Source: an uncultured Aquincola sp. (GTDB lineage: Bacteria; Pseudomonadota; Gammaproteobacteria; Burkholderiales; Burkholderiaceae). Taken from it: a stretch of DNA of 64,000 nt. A model generated the notes under the pieces. It saw only the letters and a program-made list of their open reading frames with translations, was not told where the DNA came from and did not search any database. The stretch is taken from positions 1-64,000 of the forward strand of contig CAKZXL010000139.1 of assembly GCA_937883885.1 (NCBI GenBank). The letters run 5' to 3'. How positions within the stretch are numbered: position 1 is the first letter of the stretch; every line of letters begins with the position of its first letter. The translations under genes and the position numbers were made by a program. Positions 48,080-57,128 of the stretch are shown here, piece by piece.

Positions 48080-49153
48080 TCACCTTCTGGCGTAGCCAAA
48101 GGGCCAGAAGATGAAGTAGTTGCGCAGGTTGCTGTAGATCTTGGCCAAGCCAAGCGGTTCGAAGAGGAGAAACCCGATGATCAACACGCCGTACAAGAAA
48201 GCCGGAATGTGTGCCAGCAATTCGATACCAATCTTCAGGTCGGCGGCCTGGGCAGCGGCGAAGATCAGGTTGGCCACGACGCCCGGCAGCAGAAGGATGA
48301 ACGCCACGCCGAAGTAGCAGCCGATCACGCTGCCGAGCCCGCCCACGATCACCATCGCCAGCACCTGGATCGATACGTTCACGGCGAACTGCTCGGGCGT
48401 GACCGCGCGGTAGAAGGTGAAAATGAGGATGGCCCCGGTGACGCCGCCGATGAACGAAGACATCGCGAAGGCGACCAGCTTGTAGTAGAAGCTGTTGACG
48501 CCGATCACGGCAGCGGCGAAGTCTTTCTCGCGTACGGCCACCAGGGCGCGGCCCAGGCCCGACCGGCGCAGGTTGAGCATGAACACCGTGACCAGGATGC
48601 ACCAAACCAGCGCCACGTAATAGAGTCCGGCATCCGAGGTGATCTCGACGCCCAGCAAGCGCATCGGTGGCGCCTGGATCGTGGCCTGGGTGCCACCGCT
48701 GACTGCGGGCACCTTGTTGATCACCCAGTCCATCACGAACTGCAATGCCAGTGTGCTGAGCGCTAGATAAAGGCCGCGCACGCGCAGCGCCGTGATCGCG
48801 AACGCACTGCCGATGAGCGTGGACATCGCGCCGGCGAGGAGCAGCGCGATCTCGAACGGCACGCGGTGCAGCGTCGCGTGCACCGCCGTGTAGGCGCCGA
48901 TGCCCATGATCGCGGCGTACCCGAAGTGAAACTGTCCGGCCCAGCCGAGGATCAGGTTCAGCCCCAGCGCGGCGGCTGTCCAGATGAGCCACGGCAGCAT
49001 GTAGCTCTTCATGTACAACGGGCTCAGCAGCGCCGGCGCCGCCAGCGCCAGCGCGACCAGTACGCCAATCTGCCAACGATCGAATGGAATGGGGAACAGC
49101 TGCCTGTCCCCGCGGTAGGTGCTGTGGTGAATTCCAGCCTGTCGAAAGAACAT
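48080..49153 (-). CDS. livM: Liv-type ABC transporter permease LivM
   Basis: A 357-residue inner-membrane protein with about eight to ten hydrophobic helices. It has the family loop GQFHFGYAAIMGIGAYTA and the cytoplasmic EAA-like region VAVREKDFAAAVIGVNSFYYK, then VIVGGLGSVIGCYFG. It forms the transmembrane channel with LivH. It is separated from livH by 5 bp. Confidence 0.92.
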   Translation of the reverse strand: MFFRQAGIHHSTYRGDRQLFPIPFDRWQIGVLVALALAAPALLSPLYMKSYMLPWLIWTAAALGLNLILGWAGQFHFGYAAIMGIGAYTAVHATLHRVPFEIALLLAGAMSTLIGSAFAITALRVRGLYLALSTLALQFVMDWVINKVPAVSGGTQATIQAPPMRLLGVEITSDAGLYYVALVWCILVTVFMLNLRRSGLGRALVAVREKDFAAAVIGVNSFYYKLVAFAMSSFIGGVTGAILIFTFYRAVTPEQFAVNVSIQVLAMVIVGGLGSVIGCYFGVAFILLLPGVVANLIFAAAQAADLKIGIELLAHIPAFLYGVLIIGFLLFEPLGLAKIYSNLRNYFIFWPFGYARR

Positions 49154-49158
49154 GGTGA

Positions 49159-50046
49159 TCAGATCCTTTGAATGTCTTCGCGACCAAACAGGCCGTGCGG
49201 GCGGACCAGAATGGTGAACACCAAGGTACCGGCCACGACGAGTTCTCGGCTGCCACCGCCGACGATCGGATCGAGATAGCCCGATGCAACGCTCTGGAAC
49301 ATGCCCAGAAGCAGCCCCGCGAGGATGGCGCCGCCGATGCTGTCCAGTCCCCCCAGCACGGCCACCGTGATGCCCATCAGCAGCAGCAGCGAGAGCGACT
49401 GATCAACCCCCTGGATCGAACCCCAAAGAGCGCCGGCCAGGGTGGCCACCACCGCGGACATCGCCCAAGACAGTGCCACTCCGCGCTCCACCGAGATGCC
49501 CACCGACCACGAGGCGGTGTAGTCGTCGGAGATGGCGCGCAGCACGATGCCCACGCGTGTGCGGAAGAAGAGAACGAAGAACCCGAACAGCGACAGCGCA
49601 ATCACACCGCCTGCGACGTAGCTGCGGTTGACGAGTACCGGCCCGATGAACAGGGGGTCGGCCGAGATCGGCAGCGGCAACACACGGTTGGTGCCGCCCC
49701 AGGCCACCAGCGCGCTGGCGCGCACGAAAATGTCCAGCGCCAGCGTCATCATCAGGATCATGATCAGCGGGCGGCCTGCGAGACGGCGCAGCGCCACGCG
49801 CTCGATGCCCATGCCGATGCCGAACATCACCACCATGCCCGCGGCAAGCGCCGCCCAGATGGGCAGCTTCATCGTCTCGAACAACGCCAGCACCACGTAA
49901 GCGCCCAACATCGCCAGCGCGCCCTGCGCCAGGTTGGGCACCGACGAGGACTTGTAGATCAGTACGATCCCCAGCGCTACCAGCGAGTACATCAGCCCGG
50001 ACAGGGCGCCGTTGATTGCCAGCTCGAAGAAGAACGGCCAATCCAT
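49159..50046 (-). CDS. livH: Liv-type ABC transporter permease LivH
   Basis: A 295-residue permease: ALSGLMYSLVALGIVLIYKSS and NLAQGALAMLGAYV are LivH hallmarks, and RAISDDYTASWSVGISVERG is the coupling loop to the ATPase. It ends with GMFQSVASGYLDPIVGGG and LFGREDIQRI. Adjacent to the acyl-CoA ligase gene (2 bp gap), so uptake and CoA activation are co-expressed. Confidence 0.92.
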   Translation of the reverse strand: MDWPFFFELAINGALSGLMYSLVALGIVLIYKSSSVPNLAQGALAMLGAYVVLALFETMKLPIWAALAAGMVVMFGIGMGIERVALRRLAGRPLIMILMMTLALDIFVRASALVAWGGTNRVLPLPISADPLFIGPVLVNRSYVAGGVIALSLFGFFVLFFRTRVGIVLRAISDDYTASWSVGISVERGVALSWAMSAVVATLAGALWGSIQGVDQSLSLLLLMGITVAVLGGLDSIGGAILAGLLLGMFQSVASGYLDPIVGGGSRELVVAGTLVFTILVRPHGLFGREDIQRI

Positions 50047-50048
50047 GA

Positions 50049-52001
50049 TCAGAGATCCTCCAGCGCGAGTTCACGCTCGATGACACCGGTCTCCCCGGTG
50101 TCGTAGGTGATCTGCGCCTTCATCCGCACCGAGCGCGTATCCGAGTACAGGGCCTGGATGACGGCGGCGTAGTGCTCATCGATCACGTTGCGTCGCAGCT
50201 TGCGGGTGCGCGTGATCTCACCGTCGTCGGCGTCGAACTCCTTGTGCAGGTTGACGAAGCGCCTAATGCGCAGTGCTTCGGGGAGGGCTCCGTTGACGTG
50301 CCGGATCACGCCGGCCACCAGGTCGTAGACCTCTCGCTTTTGCGACAGGTCGGCATAGGAGATGTAGGGGATGCCTCGGACCTCGGCCCAATGCCCGACG
50401 GCCTCGCTGTCGATGCAGACCATCGCGCACAGGTGGTCCCGCCCGGCGCCGAGCACGGCCACGTCGCGAACGTAGGGGCTGAACTTGATGCGGTTCTCGA
50501 TGTAGCCCGGGATGTATCGCTCGCCCCGGGCCGTGTGGACGACCTCTGACACACGGCCCAGCACCACCAGATGCCCGTCCGGTTCGACGTAGCCGGCGTC
50601 ACCCGTGTGGAGCCAGCCGTCGACCAGCGTCTTGCGTGTCGCCTCCTCGTTCTGGAAGTAGCCGTTGAAGATGCTACCGGAGCGCAGCAGAATTTCTCCA
50701 TCGTCGGCGATGCGGCAGTCGACACCCGGCAGCGGCCGGCCCACCGTGTGCAGCCGCACCTCGTCGGCAGCCTGCACTGAATTGAAGGCGCTGCTTTCGG
50801 TCTGGCCGTAGAGTTGACGCAGGTTGATGCCCAGCGCGCGGTAGAAGAGGAAAGTGTCCTCGCCCATCGCCTCGCCGCCGGTTAGAGCCACCCGCATGCG
50901 GCTCAGGCCAAGCTGGTCCTTCACAGGGCCGAACACCATCCATTCGCCCAGCCGCAGCATGACCCGCTGTGCCGCCGACGGCGCTTTGCCCTCAAGCTTC
51001 AGGCGTTCGGCGGCGACGCCGCGGTTGATGAAATGATCGAAGATCCGCTTCTTCAGCGGCGTCGAATCCTCCATGCGCACGCGAATTGTCGTGAGCATGT
51101 TGTCCCAGCTGCGCGGCGCAGCGAGGTATAGCGTGGGGGCGATCTCGCGCAGGTTGCGGAGTACCGTTTCCGAGCGCTCGGGGATGTTGATGGTGAAGCG
51201 CAGCGCCACGCCGGCCGCCATGGATACGGCAAAGTCGCCGATCCAGGCCATCGGCAGGTAGGCGAGGATCTTTTCGTCGAAGCCGAAAACTTGGCCCTTG
51301 GCCGCGTTGCTGACACCTGCGAGGACGTTGCGCTGCTGCAGCACCACGCCCTTTGGCTTGCCGGTGGTGCCGGACGAGTGCACCAACACCGCCGGCCCGT
51401 CGGGCCGCGAGCGCTGGATGATGTCGTCGCGCAGGGCGGGCTGATCTCGCAGCCGTGCGGCGCCTGCGTCGCGCAGGCTTTCCCAGCCAACCAGGCCCGC
51501 GACCCGGTAGTTGTTCAAGCCACGCGGGTCGTCGTACACGACGTGTGCCAGGCCCGGTGCCGTCTCGCGCAACTCGAGCACCTTGTCGACCTGTTCCTGG
51601 TCCTCGGCGAGTGCAAACCGTGCCCTTGCCTCGCTGGCAAAGTGCAGTACCTCGGCGGGCGTGGCGTCGGGGTACACCGGCATCGCATAGCCGCCGAGTG
51701 CACCTACAGCCAGCATGCCCATGTACAGCCGAGCCCGGTTGTCGCCCAGGACCAGCAGCGAATCGCCGGGGGCGAAACCCATCTGCTCCAGGCCCGCGGC
51801 CACGGCGAGCACCTCGTCAAGCACCTCGGCCCAGGTGAACTCCTGCCAGATGCCCAGCGCCTTCTCGCGCATCGCTACGCGGGCCCCTTGAGTGCGGGCG
51901 TTGAGCGCCAGCAGCCGAGTCAGCGTCGTTTCGGGGTTCAGATCCCAGCCGCCACCGGAAGAGACCGGGGACGCCGTCAGCGCGTGGTCTTCACGCTGCA
52001 T
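50049..52001 (-). CDS. Long-chain/aryl acyl-CoA synthetase (AMP-forming)
   Basis: A 650-residue adenylate-forming ligase: LVHSSGTTGKPKGVVL is the P-loop, then LRQLYGQTESSAFN (A5 motif), WLHTGDAGYVEPDGHL (A7) and SEVVHTARGERYIPGYIENRIKFSPYVRDVAV (A8 hinge). The A8 RxR/K pattern and ~650 length match bacterial long-chain acyl-CoA synthetases found in aromatic and terpenoid clusters; it makes the acyl-CoA from ATP, CoA and a carboxylate. The N-terminus overlaps the end of livG by 11 bp, so the genes are coupled. Confidence 0.9.
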   Translation of the reverse strand: MQREDHALTASPVSSGGGWDLNPETTLTRLLALNARTQGARVAMREKALGIWQEFTWAEVLDEVLAVAAGLEQMGFAPGDSLLVLGDNRARLYMGMLAVGALGGYAMPVYPDATPAEVLHFASEARARFALAEDQEQVDKVLELRETAPGLAHVVYDDPRGLNNYRVAGLVGWESLRDAGAARLRDQPALRDDIIQRSRPDGPAVLVHSSGTTGKPKGVVLQQRNVLAGVSNAAKGQVFGFDEKILAYLPMAWIGDFAVSMAAGVALRFTINIPERSETVLRNLREIAPTLYLAAPRSWDNMLTTIRVRMEDSTPLKKRIFDHFINRGVAAERLKLEGKAPSAAQRVMLRLGEWMVFGPVKDQLGLSRMRVALTGGEAMGEDTFLFYRALGINLRQLYGQTESSAFNSVQAADEVRLHTVGRPLPGVDCRIADDGEILLRSGSIFNGYFQNEEATRKTLVDGWLHTGDAGYVEPDGHLVVLGRVSEVVHTARGERYIPGYIENRIKFSPYVRDVAVLGAGRDHLCAMVCIDSEAVGHWAEVRGIPYISYADLSQKREVYDLVAGVIRHVNGALPEALRIRRFVNLHKEFDADDGEITRTRKLRRNVIDEHYAAVIQALYSDTRSVRMKAQITYDTGETGVIERELALEDL

Positions 52002-52791
52002 GCTGCTGGCCCTTTCCGAGGTAGGCCTCGACCACGCGCGGGTTGGCCACCACTTCGCGGGGCAATCCCGTTCCGATGACCTCGCCGTAGTTGAGCGCCA
52101 TGATGCGGTCGCAGATGCCGGTCACGATGTCCATGTGGTGCTCGATCAGCAATACGGTAATGCCGCGCTCGTCGCGCGCGTCGAGCACGAAGCGCGCCAT
52201 GTACTCCTTCTCCTCCTGGTTCATTCCGGCCATCGGCTCGTCGAGGATGAGGAAGCTGGGTTCGGCGACCAGCGCGCGCGCCAGCTCGACGCGCTTCTTC
52301 AAGCCGATGGGCAGCGACTCGACCGGCTCGTCGCGCACGCCCTGCAACTGAAGGAACTCGATGATCTCCTCACAGACGCGGCGGTGGGCAATCTCCTCGG
52401 GCTGGCCCAGCCACCAGTACAAGGCGGTCTTGGCCACGCTGGGCCTGAGGTGCACGTGGCGCCCGAGCATGATGTTGTCCAGCACGGACATGCCGTTGAA
52501 CAGCGCCAGGTTCTGGAATGTTCGTGCGAGACGCCGCTTGGCCACGAGGTAGGGCTTCATGCCGGTGATGTCGGCACCGTCGAGCAGAATGCGTCCCTTC
52601 TGCGGCGGGTAGAAGCCGGTGATGGCGTTGACCAGCGTGGTCTTGCCACTGCCGTTGGGGCCAACGAGTCCGAAGATCTCGCCGCGGTCGATGCGCAGGT
52701 CCACGCCAGTCACGGCCACCAAACCGCCGAACCGCCGTTCCAGTCCGTGGCACTCGAGCAGCGCAGTGGCCGATGCAAACGAGGCGCTCAT
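51991..52791 (-). CDS. livG: Liv-type ABC transporter ATP-binding protein
   Basis: A 266-residue ATPase: RFGGLVAVTGVDLRI, Walker A GPNGSGKTT, LARTFQNLALFNGMSVLDNIMLG, Walker B FLILDEPMAGMNQEE and LLIEHHMDIVTGICDRI. The long FQN loop and D-loop are LivG type. First gene of the transport-ligase run; its start is 152 bp from an operator-like palindrome at 52943-52956. Confidence 0.92.
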   Translation of the reverse strand: MSASFASATALLECHGLERRFGGLVAVTGVDLRIDRGEIFGLVGPNGSGKTTLVNAITGFYPPQKGRILLDGADITGMKPYLVAKRRLARTFQNLALFNGMSVLDNIMLGRHVHLRPSVAKTALYWWLGQPEEIAHRRVCEEIIEFLQLQGVRDEPVESLPIGLKKRVELARALVAEPSFLILDEPMAGMNQEEKEYMARFVLDARDERGITVLLIEHHMDIVTGICDRIMALNYGEVIGTGLPREVVANPRVVEAYLGKGQQHAA

Positions 52792-53035
52792 GCGGGCACT
52801 CCGAGGTTCGAGAAACTACCTAACGTAAGGGCCATCGAGGCTTCAACTTTCTACTATGACGATACGGACAGCGGGAAACGATGAATTCCGGGCGCCACAA
52901 ACCCGGCCCTACCTTGGCGAGGCTGAGTTGTACGAGCGCAATCTAACAAACGTTAGCCCAAATCGCATCAGCACTTCCCCGGGTAGAGCGCAAGGGTGTG
53001 CTGCCTCATCACTCCCCGCTGCGGCACCGCAGGCG
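52792..53035. promoter_or_regulatory. Regulatory spacer before livG with operator-like palindrome
   Basis: 244 bp without a gene. CTAACAAACGTTAG at 52943-52956 is the strongest copy of the cluster-wide motif in inverse orientation. A degenerate copy, CCTAACGTAAGG, lies at 52819-52830 close to the livG start. Placement fits repression of the transport-ligase operon. Confidence 0.55.
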
Positions 53036-54193
53036 TCAGAGCCCGAGCCCGCGGGCGATGATGTCGCGCTGCACCTCCATTGCGCCACCGCCGATCTCGA
53101 ACAACTTGGCGTCCTGGAAGTGCATCGGCAACCCGGAGTCCACCGTGTAGCCGTAGCCGCCCAGCAGTTGCAGCCCTGTGTACGCACAATGCATGTAGCA
53201 CTCGGCGCCTGCCACCTTGGCGAAGGAGGCCTCGTTGTGGCAGCTCCCCGTTCGATCGAGCACGCTGGCACCACGATAGACGAGCAGCCGTGCTGCCTCC
53301 ACGCGCAGCTGCATGTCGACGATCTTGTGGCGCACCGACTGCAGCTTGGATAGCGGCTTGCCGAACTGCTCGCGCTGTTTCACGTAGGCGACCACCTCGT
53401 CGATGATCGCCTGTGAGGCGCCGACGCCGATTGCGCCGTGGTAGAGGCGTTCGTTGTCCAGACCACCCAGCACGCATTGCCAACCCTTGTGTTCCTCCCC
53501 GATCAGCGCGTCCGGCGGCAGGACAAGATTGCGCAGATGCATGGAAAATGTGGGCACAGGACCGAGGCCCATCGTCTCGATGCGGGTGAGCTCAATCGAG
53601 GGGTTGCGTCCCGGATCCTGAACCAGGAAGGTGGAGATGCCTTCCTGTTTGGCCACCTTTGGGTTGGTGCGCGCAGCCAGGATCAGAAATCCCGCCGACT
53701 TCGCCTGCGAACAGTACAGCTTCTCGCCATTGATGACCCAGCAGCCGTCGGGGCGCCGAACGGCCGTGGTGCGTAGCGAGGCCGCGTCGCTGCCAGAGCC
53801 GGGCTCCGTCAGGCCCAGCGCCATGAAGACTTCGCCCCGCATGACGCGAGGCAGCACGAGGTCCTTCTGCTCTGGGCTTCCGAACTTGGCCACCAGGGGC
53901 GCCAGGATGACTGCGGCGCGCCCCCACGCCGTCGTGACGGCGGCCGAGGCGCGCGCGAACTGCTCCACGAAAGCCAGCATGCCCATCGGATCGGGCCTCT
54001 CGAGGCCGCTGTAAGCCTCGGGCAGCAGGAACCCGTAGTAACCCAAGGCCCCCAACTTCTCGAACAGTTCCTGCGGCGGTTCGACCTTGTCGCGCACCCA
54101 CTGAAGGACCTTTCGACGCGGCATCTCCTTCTCGACGAATCGGCGCGTCGTTTCGGCGATCGCGCTCTGTTCGGGGCTGAACTCGAAATCCAT
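53036..54193 (-). CDS. Acyl-CoA dehydrogenase
   Basis: A 385-residue FAD enzyme: GLTEPGSGSDAASLRTTA is the FAD-binding motif, then FLVQDPG, HKGWQCVLGGLDNERL, REQFGKPLSKLQSVRHKI and the C-terminal FEIGGGAMEVQRDIIARGLGL, where the Glu after F is in the position of the catalytic base. It introduces an alpha-beta double bond in the acyl-CoA and passes electrons to ETF. It is the first gene of its strand here, divergent from the CaiB gene at 54620. Confidence 0.92.
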   Translation of the reverse strand: MDFEFSPEQSAIAETTRRFVEKEMPRRKVLQWVRDKVEPPQELFEKLGALGYYGFLLPEAYSGLERPDPMGMLAFVEQFARASAAVTTAWGRAAVILAPLVAKFGSPEQKDLVLPRVMRGEVFMALGLTEPGSGSDAASLRTTAVRRPDGCWVINGEKLYCSQAKSAGFLILAARTNPKVAKQEGISTFLVQDPGRNPSIELTRIETMGLGPVPTFSMHLRNLVLPPDALIGEEHKGWQCVLGGLDNERLYHGAIGVGASQAIIDEVVAYVKQREQFGKPLSKLQSVRHKIVDMQLRVEAARLLVYRGASVLDRTGSCHNEASFAKVAGAECYMHCAYTGLQLLGGYGYTVDSGLPMHFQDAKLFEIGGGAMEVQRDIIARGLGL

Positions 54194-54619
54194 CGTTCTC
54201 TCCAGTTGCTAGGCGACGGGGATGCCGAAGGGCGGGTGCGGCGGTTGTCGGACGATCCCCTTGCCGAGGGGATGGTCCGACGGCGGCGGCAGGCCCCGAA
54301 CTCCTGTGCCAAGGCAGGCTCCACGGGGCGACTACGCGGCCAAAGCCCAATCGAGACTCGGGGCTCTGAGGCGACGGTTCCGGATCAGATCATCGGTGCG
54401 AACCTATCGAACGTTTGATCGTGTGCTGCTATCCTAACCGAAGGTCAGGCATCCCTTCACCGGCGAGCAGCACAGCTGCTCGTTGGCCGACCCTGGGACG
54501 CGGGCGAGGGGACGCCCGGCTCTGTGGAACGGGCCGGGCCTTCTCGCCACGGCCTGGGCGAAAGGGTTTGGCCGGCGCATTCTGTTGATCTCTCCTCACT
54601 CGCAAGCGAGCATTCATCG
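54194..54619. promoter_or_regulatory. Divergent intergenic region with operator-like site
   Basis: 426 bp between the acyl-CoA dehydrogenase (minus) and CoA transferase (plus) genes. CGAACGTTTGATCG at 54408-54421 is a copy of the cluster motif with one altered half. No ORF here looks protein-like. No clear -35/-10 pair could be assigned. Confidence 0.45.
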
Positions 54620-55795
54620 ATGGACAAGGGACCTCTGGCCGGCATGAAGGTGGTGGAGTTCGCGGGCATCGGCCCCGGGCCCATGTGCGGCATGTTGCTC
54701 GCTGACCTCGGCGCGGAAGTGCTGCGCCTGGATAGGCTGGTGGCCAGCGGGCTCGGGGTTGAGCGACCACCGCATCTAGATCTGCTCAACCGGGGCAAGC
54801 GCACCGTGTCGGTGGATCTCAAGTCCGCCGAGGGCGTGGCCTTCGCGCGCCACGTCGTGGCCGCCAGCGACGCGCTGATCGAGGGCTACCGGCCGGGCAC
54901 GATGGAGCGCCTGGGACTCGGCCCCGAGGTTTGTCTGGCCGAGCAACCGAAGCTCGTCTACGGGCGCGTCACCGGCTTCGGCCAGAAGGGGCCGCTTGCC
55001 CAGGCGGCCGGGCATGACCTGAACTACATCGCCCTGTCCGGCGCGCTGCATGCCATCGGCCGCGAGGGCGTGGCACCGACGCCGCCGCTGAACCTGGTGG
55101 GCGACTTCGGCGGTGGCGGGCTGATGCTGGCCTTCGGCATGCTGGCGGCGCTGTGGCGCGTGCAGCGCGGCCGTCCGGGGCAGGTGGTCGATGCAGCGAT
55201 GGTCGATGGCGCGGCGGCGCTGCTGACTTCGATGTTCGGACTTTTCGGCGCCGGCGCGCACCTTGGCGAGCGTGGCACCAACCTGCTCGACTCGGGCGCT
55301 CCGCACTACGAGGTCTACCGCTGCGCCGACGGCGAGTACGTCAGCATCGCGCCGATCGAGCGCAAGTTCCGCGTCCTGCTGCTCGAGCGCCTGGGCCTTG
55401 CACCCGACGCGATCGACTTCGACGATCCCTCGGGCTGGCGCGAGTACAAGGCCAGGTTGGCCGACATTTTCGCCACGCGCACCCGCGCGCAGTGGTGCGT
55501 GCTGCTCGAGGGCAGCGACGCCTGCTTCGCGCCGGTGCTCTCGCCGCGGGAGGCGCATCTGCATCCGCACAACCGAGAGCGCGAGACCTTCGTCGAGATC
55601 GCCGGCGTGCGGCAACCGGCGCCGGCGCCGCGCTTCCAGGGTTCGCCCGCAGCTTTGCCGCGGCCGCCTCACAGCGACGATGCCGCCGCCTTCGTGCAGC
55701 TTCGCCGCTGGGGCATCGACCAAGAGGAGATCGACGCGCTGTGCGCCAGCGGCCGGCTGCGCGCAGGCGCACCGCCCCGGTCGAAGGGGGGGTGA
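54620..55795 (+). CDS. CaiB/BaiF family CoA transferase or racemase (Amacr-like)
   Basis: A 391-residue family III CoA transferase: GMKVVEFAGIGPGPMCGMLLADLGAEV, DLLNRGKRTVSVDLKSAEG, EGYRPGTMERLGLGPE, YGRVTGFGQKGPLAQAAGHDLNY. GHDLNYIALSGALHAIG is characteristic of alpha-methylacyl-CoA racemases, where that Asp is a catalytic acid/base. It could epimerise an alpha-methyl acyl-CoA so that the stereospecific dehydrogenase can act, a hint that the substrate is branched. Start ATG 54620 is where homology begins. Confidence 0.85.
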   Translation: MDKGPLAGMKVVEFAGIGPGPMCGMLLADLGAEVLRLDRLVASGLGVERPPHLDLLNRGKRTVSVDLKSAEGVAFARHVVAASDALIEGYRPGTMERLGLGPEVCLAEQPKLVYGRVTGFGQKGPLAQAAGHDLNYIALSGALHAIGREGVAPTPPLNLVGDFGGGGLMLAFGMLAALWRVQRGRPGQVVDAAMVDGAAALLTSMFGLFGAGAHLGERGTNLLDSGAPHYEVYRCADGEYVSIAPIERKFRVLLLERLGLAPDAIDFDDPSGWREYKARLADIFATRTRAQWCVLLEGSDACFAPVLSPREAHLHPHNRERETFVEIAGVRQPAPAPRFQGSPAALPRPPHSDDAAAFVQLRRWGIDQEEIDALCASGRLRAGAPPRSKGG

Positions 55796-55880
55796 CGTCC
55801 AACACAGAGCCGCCGTGGCGGCGATGGGGGCGAGCTCCTCGAGAGCGGCCCCACCAGCTGCCCCGAACGGGCAGCCGACT

Positions 55881-57128
55881 TCAGGGTTTCAGGTCGGGGT
55901 TCGCCGCAGCTTCGCATGCCGCCCCGGCCTCGATCAGCCGCGCGATCTCTTCGGCCGAGCAGCCGGTTTCGGCCAGCACCTCGCGCGTGTTCTCTCCCAG
56001 GAGCGGGGCATGACGGCGCACCCCTGGAGGCGTACCGGACCACGACCCCGGCACGTTCATCTGCCGTATGCGACCTTCGGTTGGGTGCTCGATCCATTCG
56101 AACATCCCCACGTCGGCCAGATGGGGGTCATCCATAAGGCTGTCGGGCGTGTGCATCGGCGCCACCGGGATGTCGGCGCGGGCAAGCGCTTCCATCCACT
56201 CGGCGGTCGTGCGCGTCGCGATCACCTCGGCCACGAAGGCATACAGCGCATCGACGTTGCGCGTGCGGTCGGACATGGCCAGGAAGCGCGGATCCTCGAG
56301 CATGTCGCGACGGCCGAGCATCTCGCAGAAACTCTTCCAGTGACGGTCTATGTAGATCAGCACGCACACGTAGCCATCCTGGGTCCGCAGCGGTCGGCGG
56401 TCCTTGGACAGCAGCCGAACATAGCCGGCGTCGGCCAGCGGCGGCTCGAAGGTCTTGCCGAACATGTGGTCGGAGAGCACGAACTGCGTCATGGTCTCGA
56501 ACATCGGCACTTCGATGGCCTGCCCGCGGCCGGTCTTCTCGCGCGCGTAGAGTGCGGCGATCACGCTGTAGACGGCGGTCAGGCCGGTCGTGCGGTCGCA
56601 CAGGTTGGTGGGCAGGTAGCGCGGTTCGCCGGTGATGCGGCCCACCAGCGCAGGCAGCGCCACCGAGCCCTGGATCAGGTCGTCGAGCGCCGGCTTGCCG
56701 GCATAGCGGCCAGCCTCGCCGAAGCCATAGCAGCCGCAGTAGACGATGCGCGGGTTCACCTTGGCGACGTCGTCGTAGCTCAGACCTAGGCGTGCCATCG
56801 AGGCGGGCCGCAGGTTGAACAGCAGCACGTCGGCGCCTTCGATCAGCCTCTGCAGTGCGGCCAGCGCTTCCGGCTTGCGGAGATCCAGCGCGATGCTGCG
56901 CTTATTGCGGTTGAGCGCCAAGTACATCGGACCCATGCCCTTGCTGCGACTCGGCCCGATGTAGCGCACCGTGTCGCCCTCGGGCGACTCGACCTTGATT
57001 ACGTCGGCGCCGAAGTCAGCCAGAATCTGCGATGCGAAGGGCCCCATCACGACGCTGGTGAGATCGACGATGCGCACGCCGGTCAGCGGACCGACGGGTT
57101 GTGGCGAGGATGCGTCTTGATGCGTCAT
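55881..57128 (-). CDS. CaiB/BaiF family CoA transferase
   Basis: A 415-residue family III CoA transferase: GVRIVDLTSVVMGPFASQILADFGADVIKVESPEGD, YLALNRNKRSIALDLRKPE, FNLRPASMARLGLSYDDV, and AGKPALDDLIQGSVALP, with the catalytic Asp of DDL. It would move CoA between an acyl donor and the pathway acid, or activate the substrate by transfer instead of ATP. It is the last gene of the minus-strand run from 61756, coupled to the SDR upstream by ATGA (57125-57128) and convergent with the racemase-like gene. Confidence 0.9.
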   Translation of the reverse strand: MTHQDASSPQPVGPLTGVRIVDLTSVVMGPFASQILADFGADVIKVESPEGDTVRYIGPSRSKGMGPMYLALNRNKRSIALDLRKPEALAALQRLIEGADVLLFNLRPASMARLGLSYDDVAKVNPRIVYCGCYGFGEAGRYAGKPALDDLIQGSVALPALVGRITGEPRYLPTNLCDRTTGLTAVYSVIAALYAREKTGRGQAIEVPMFETMTQFVLSDHMFGKTFEPPLADAGYVRLLSKDRRPLRTQDGYVCVLIYIDRHWKSFCEMLGRRDMLEDPRFLAMSDRTRNVDALYAFVAEVIATRTTAEWMEALARADIPVAPMHTPDSLMDDPHLADVGMFEWIEHPTEGRIRQMNVPGSWSGTPPGVRRHAPLLGENTREVLAETGCSAEEIARLIEAGAACEAAANPDLKP

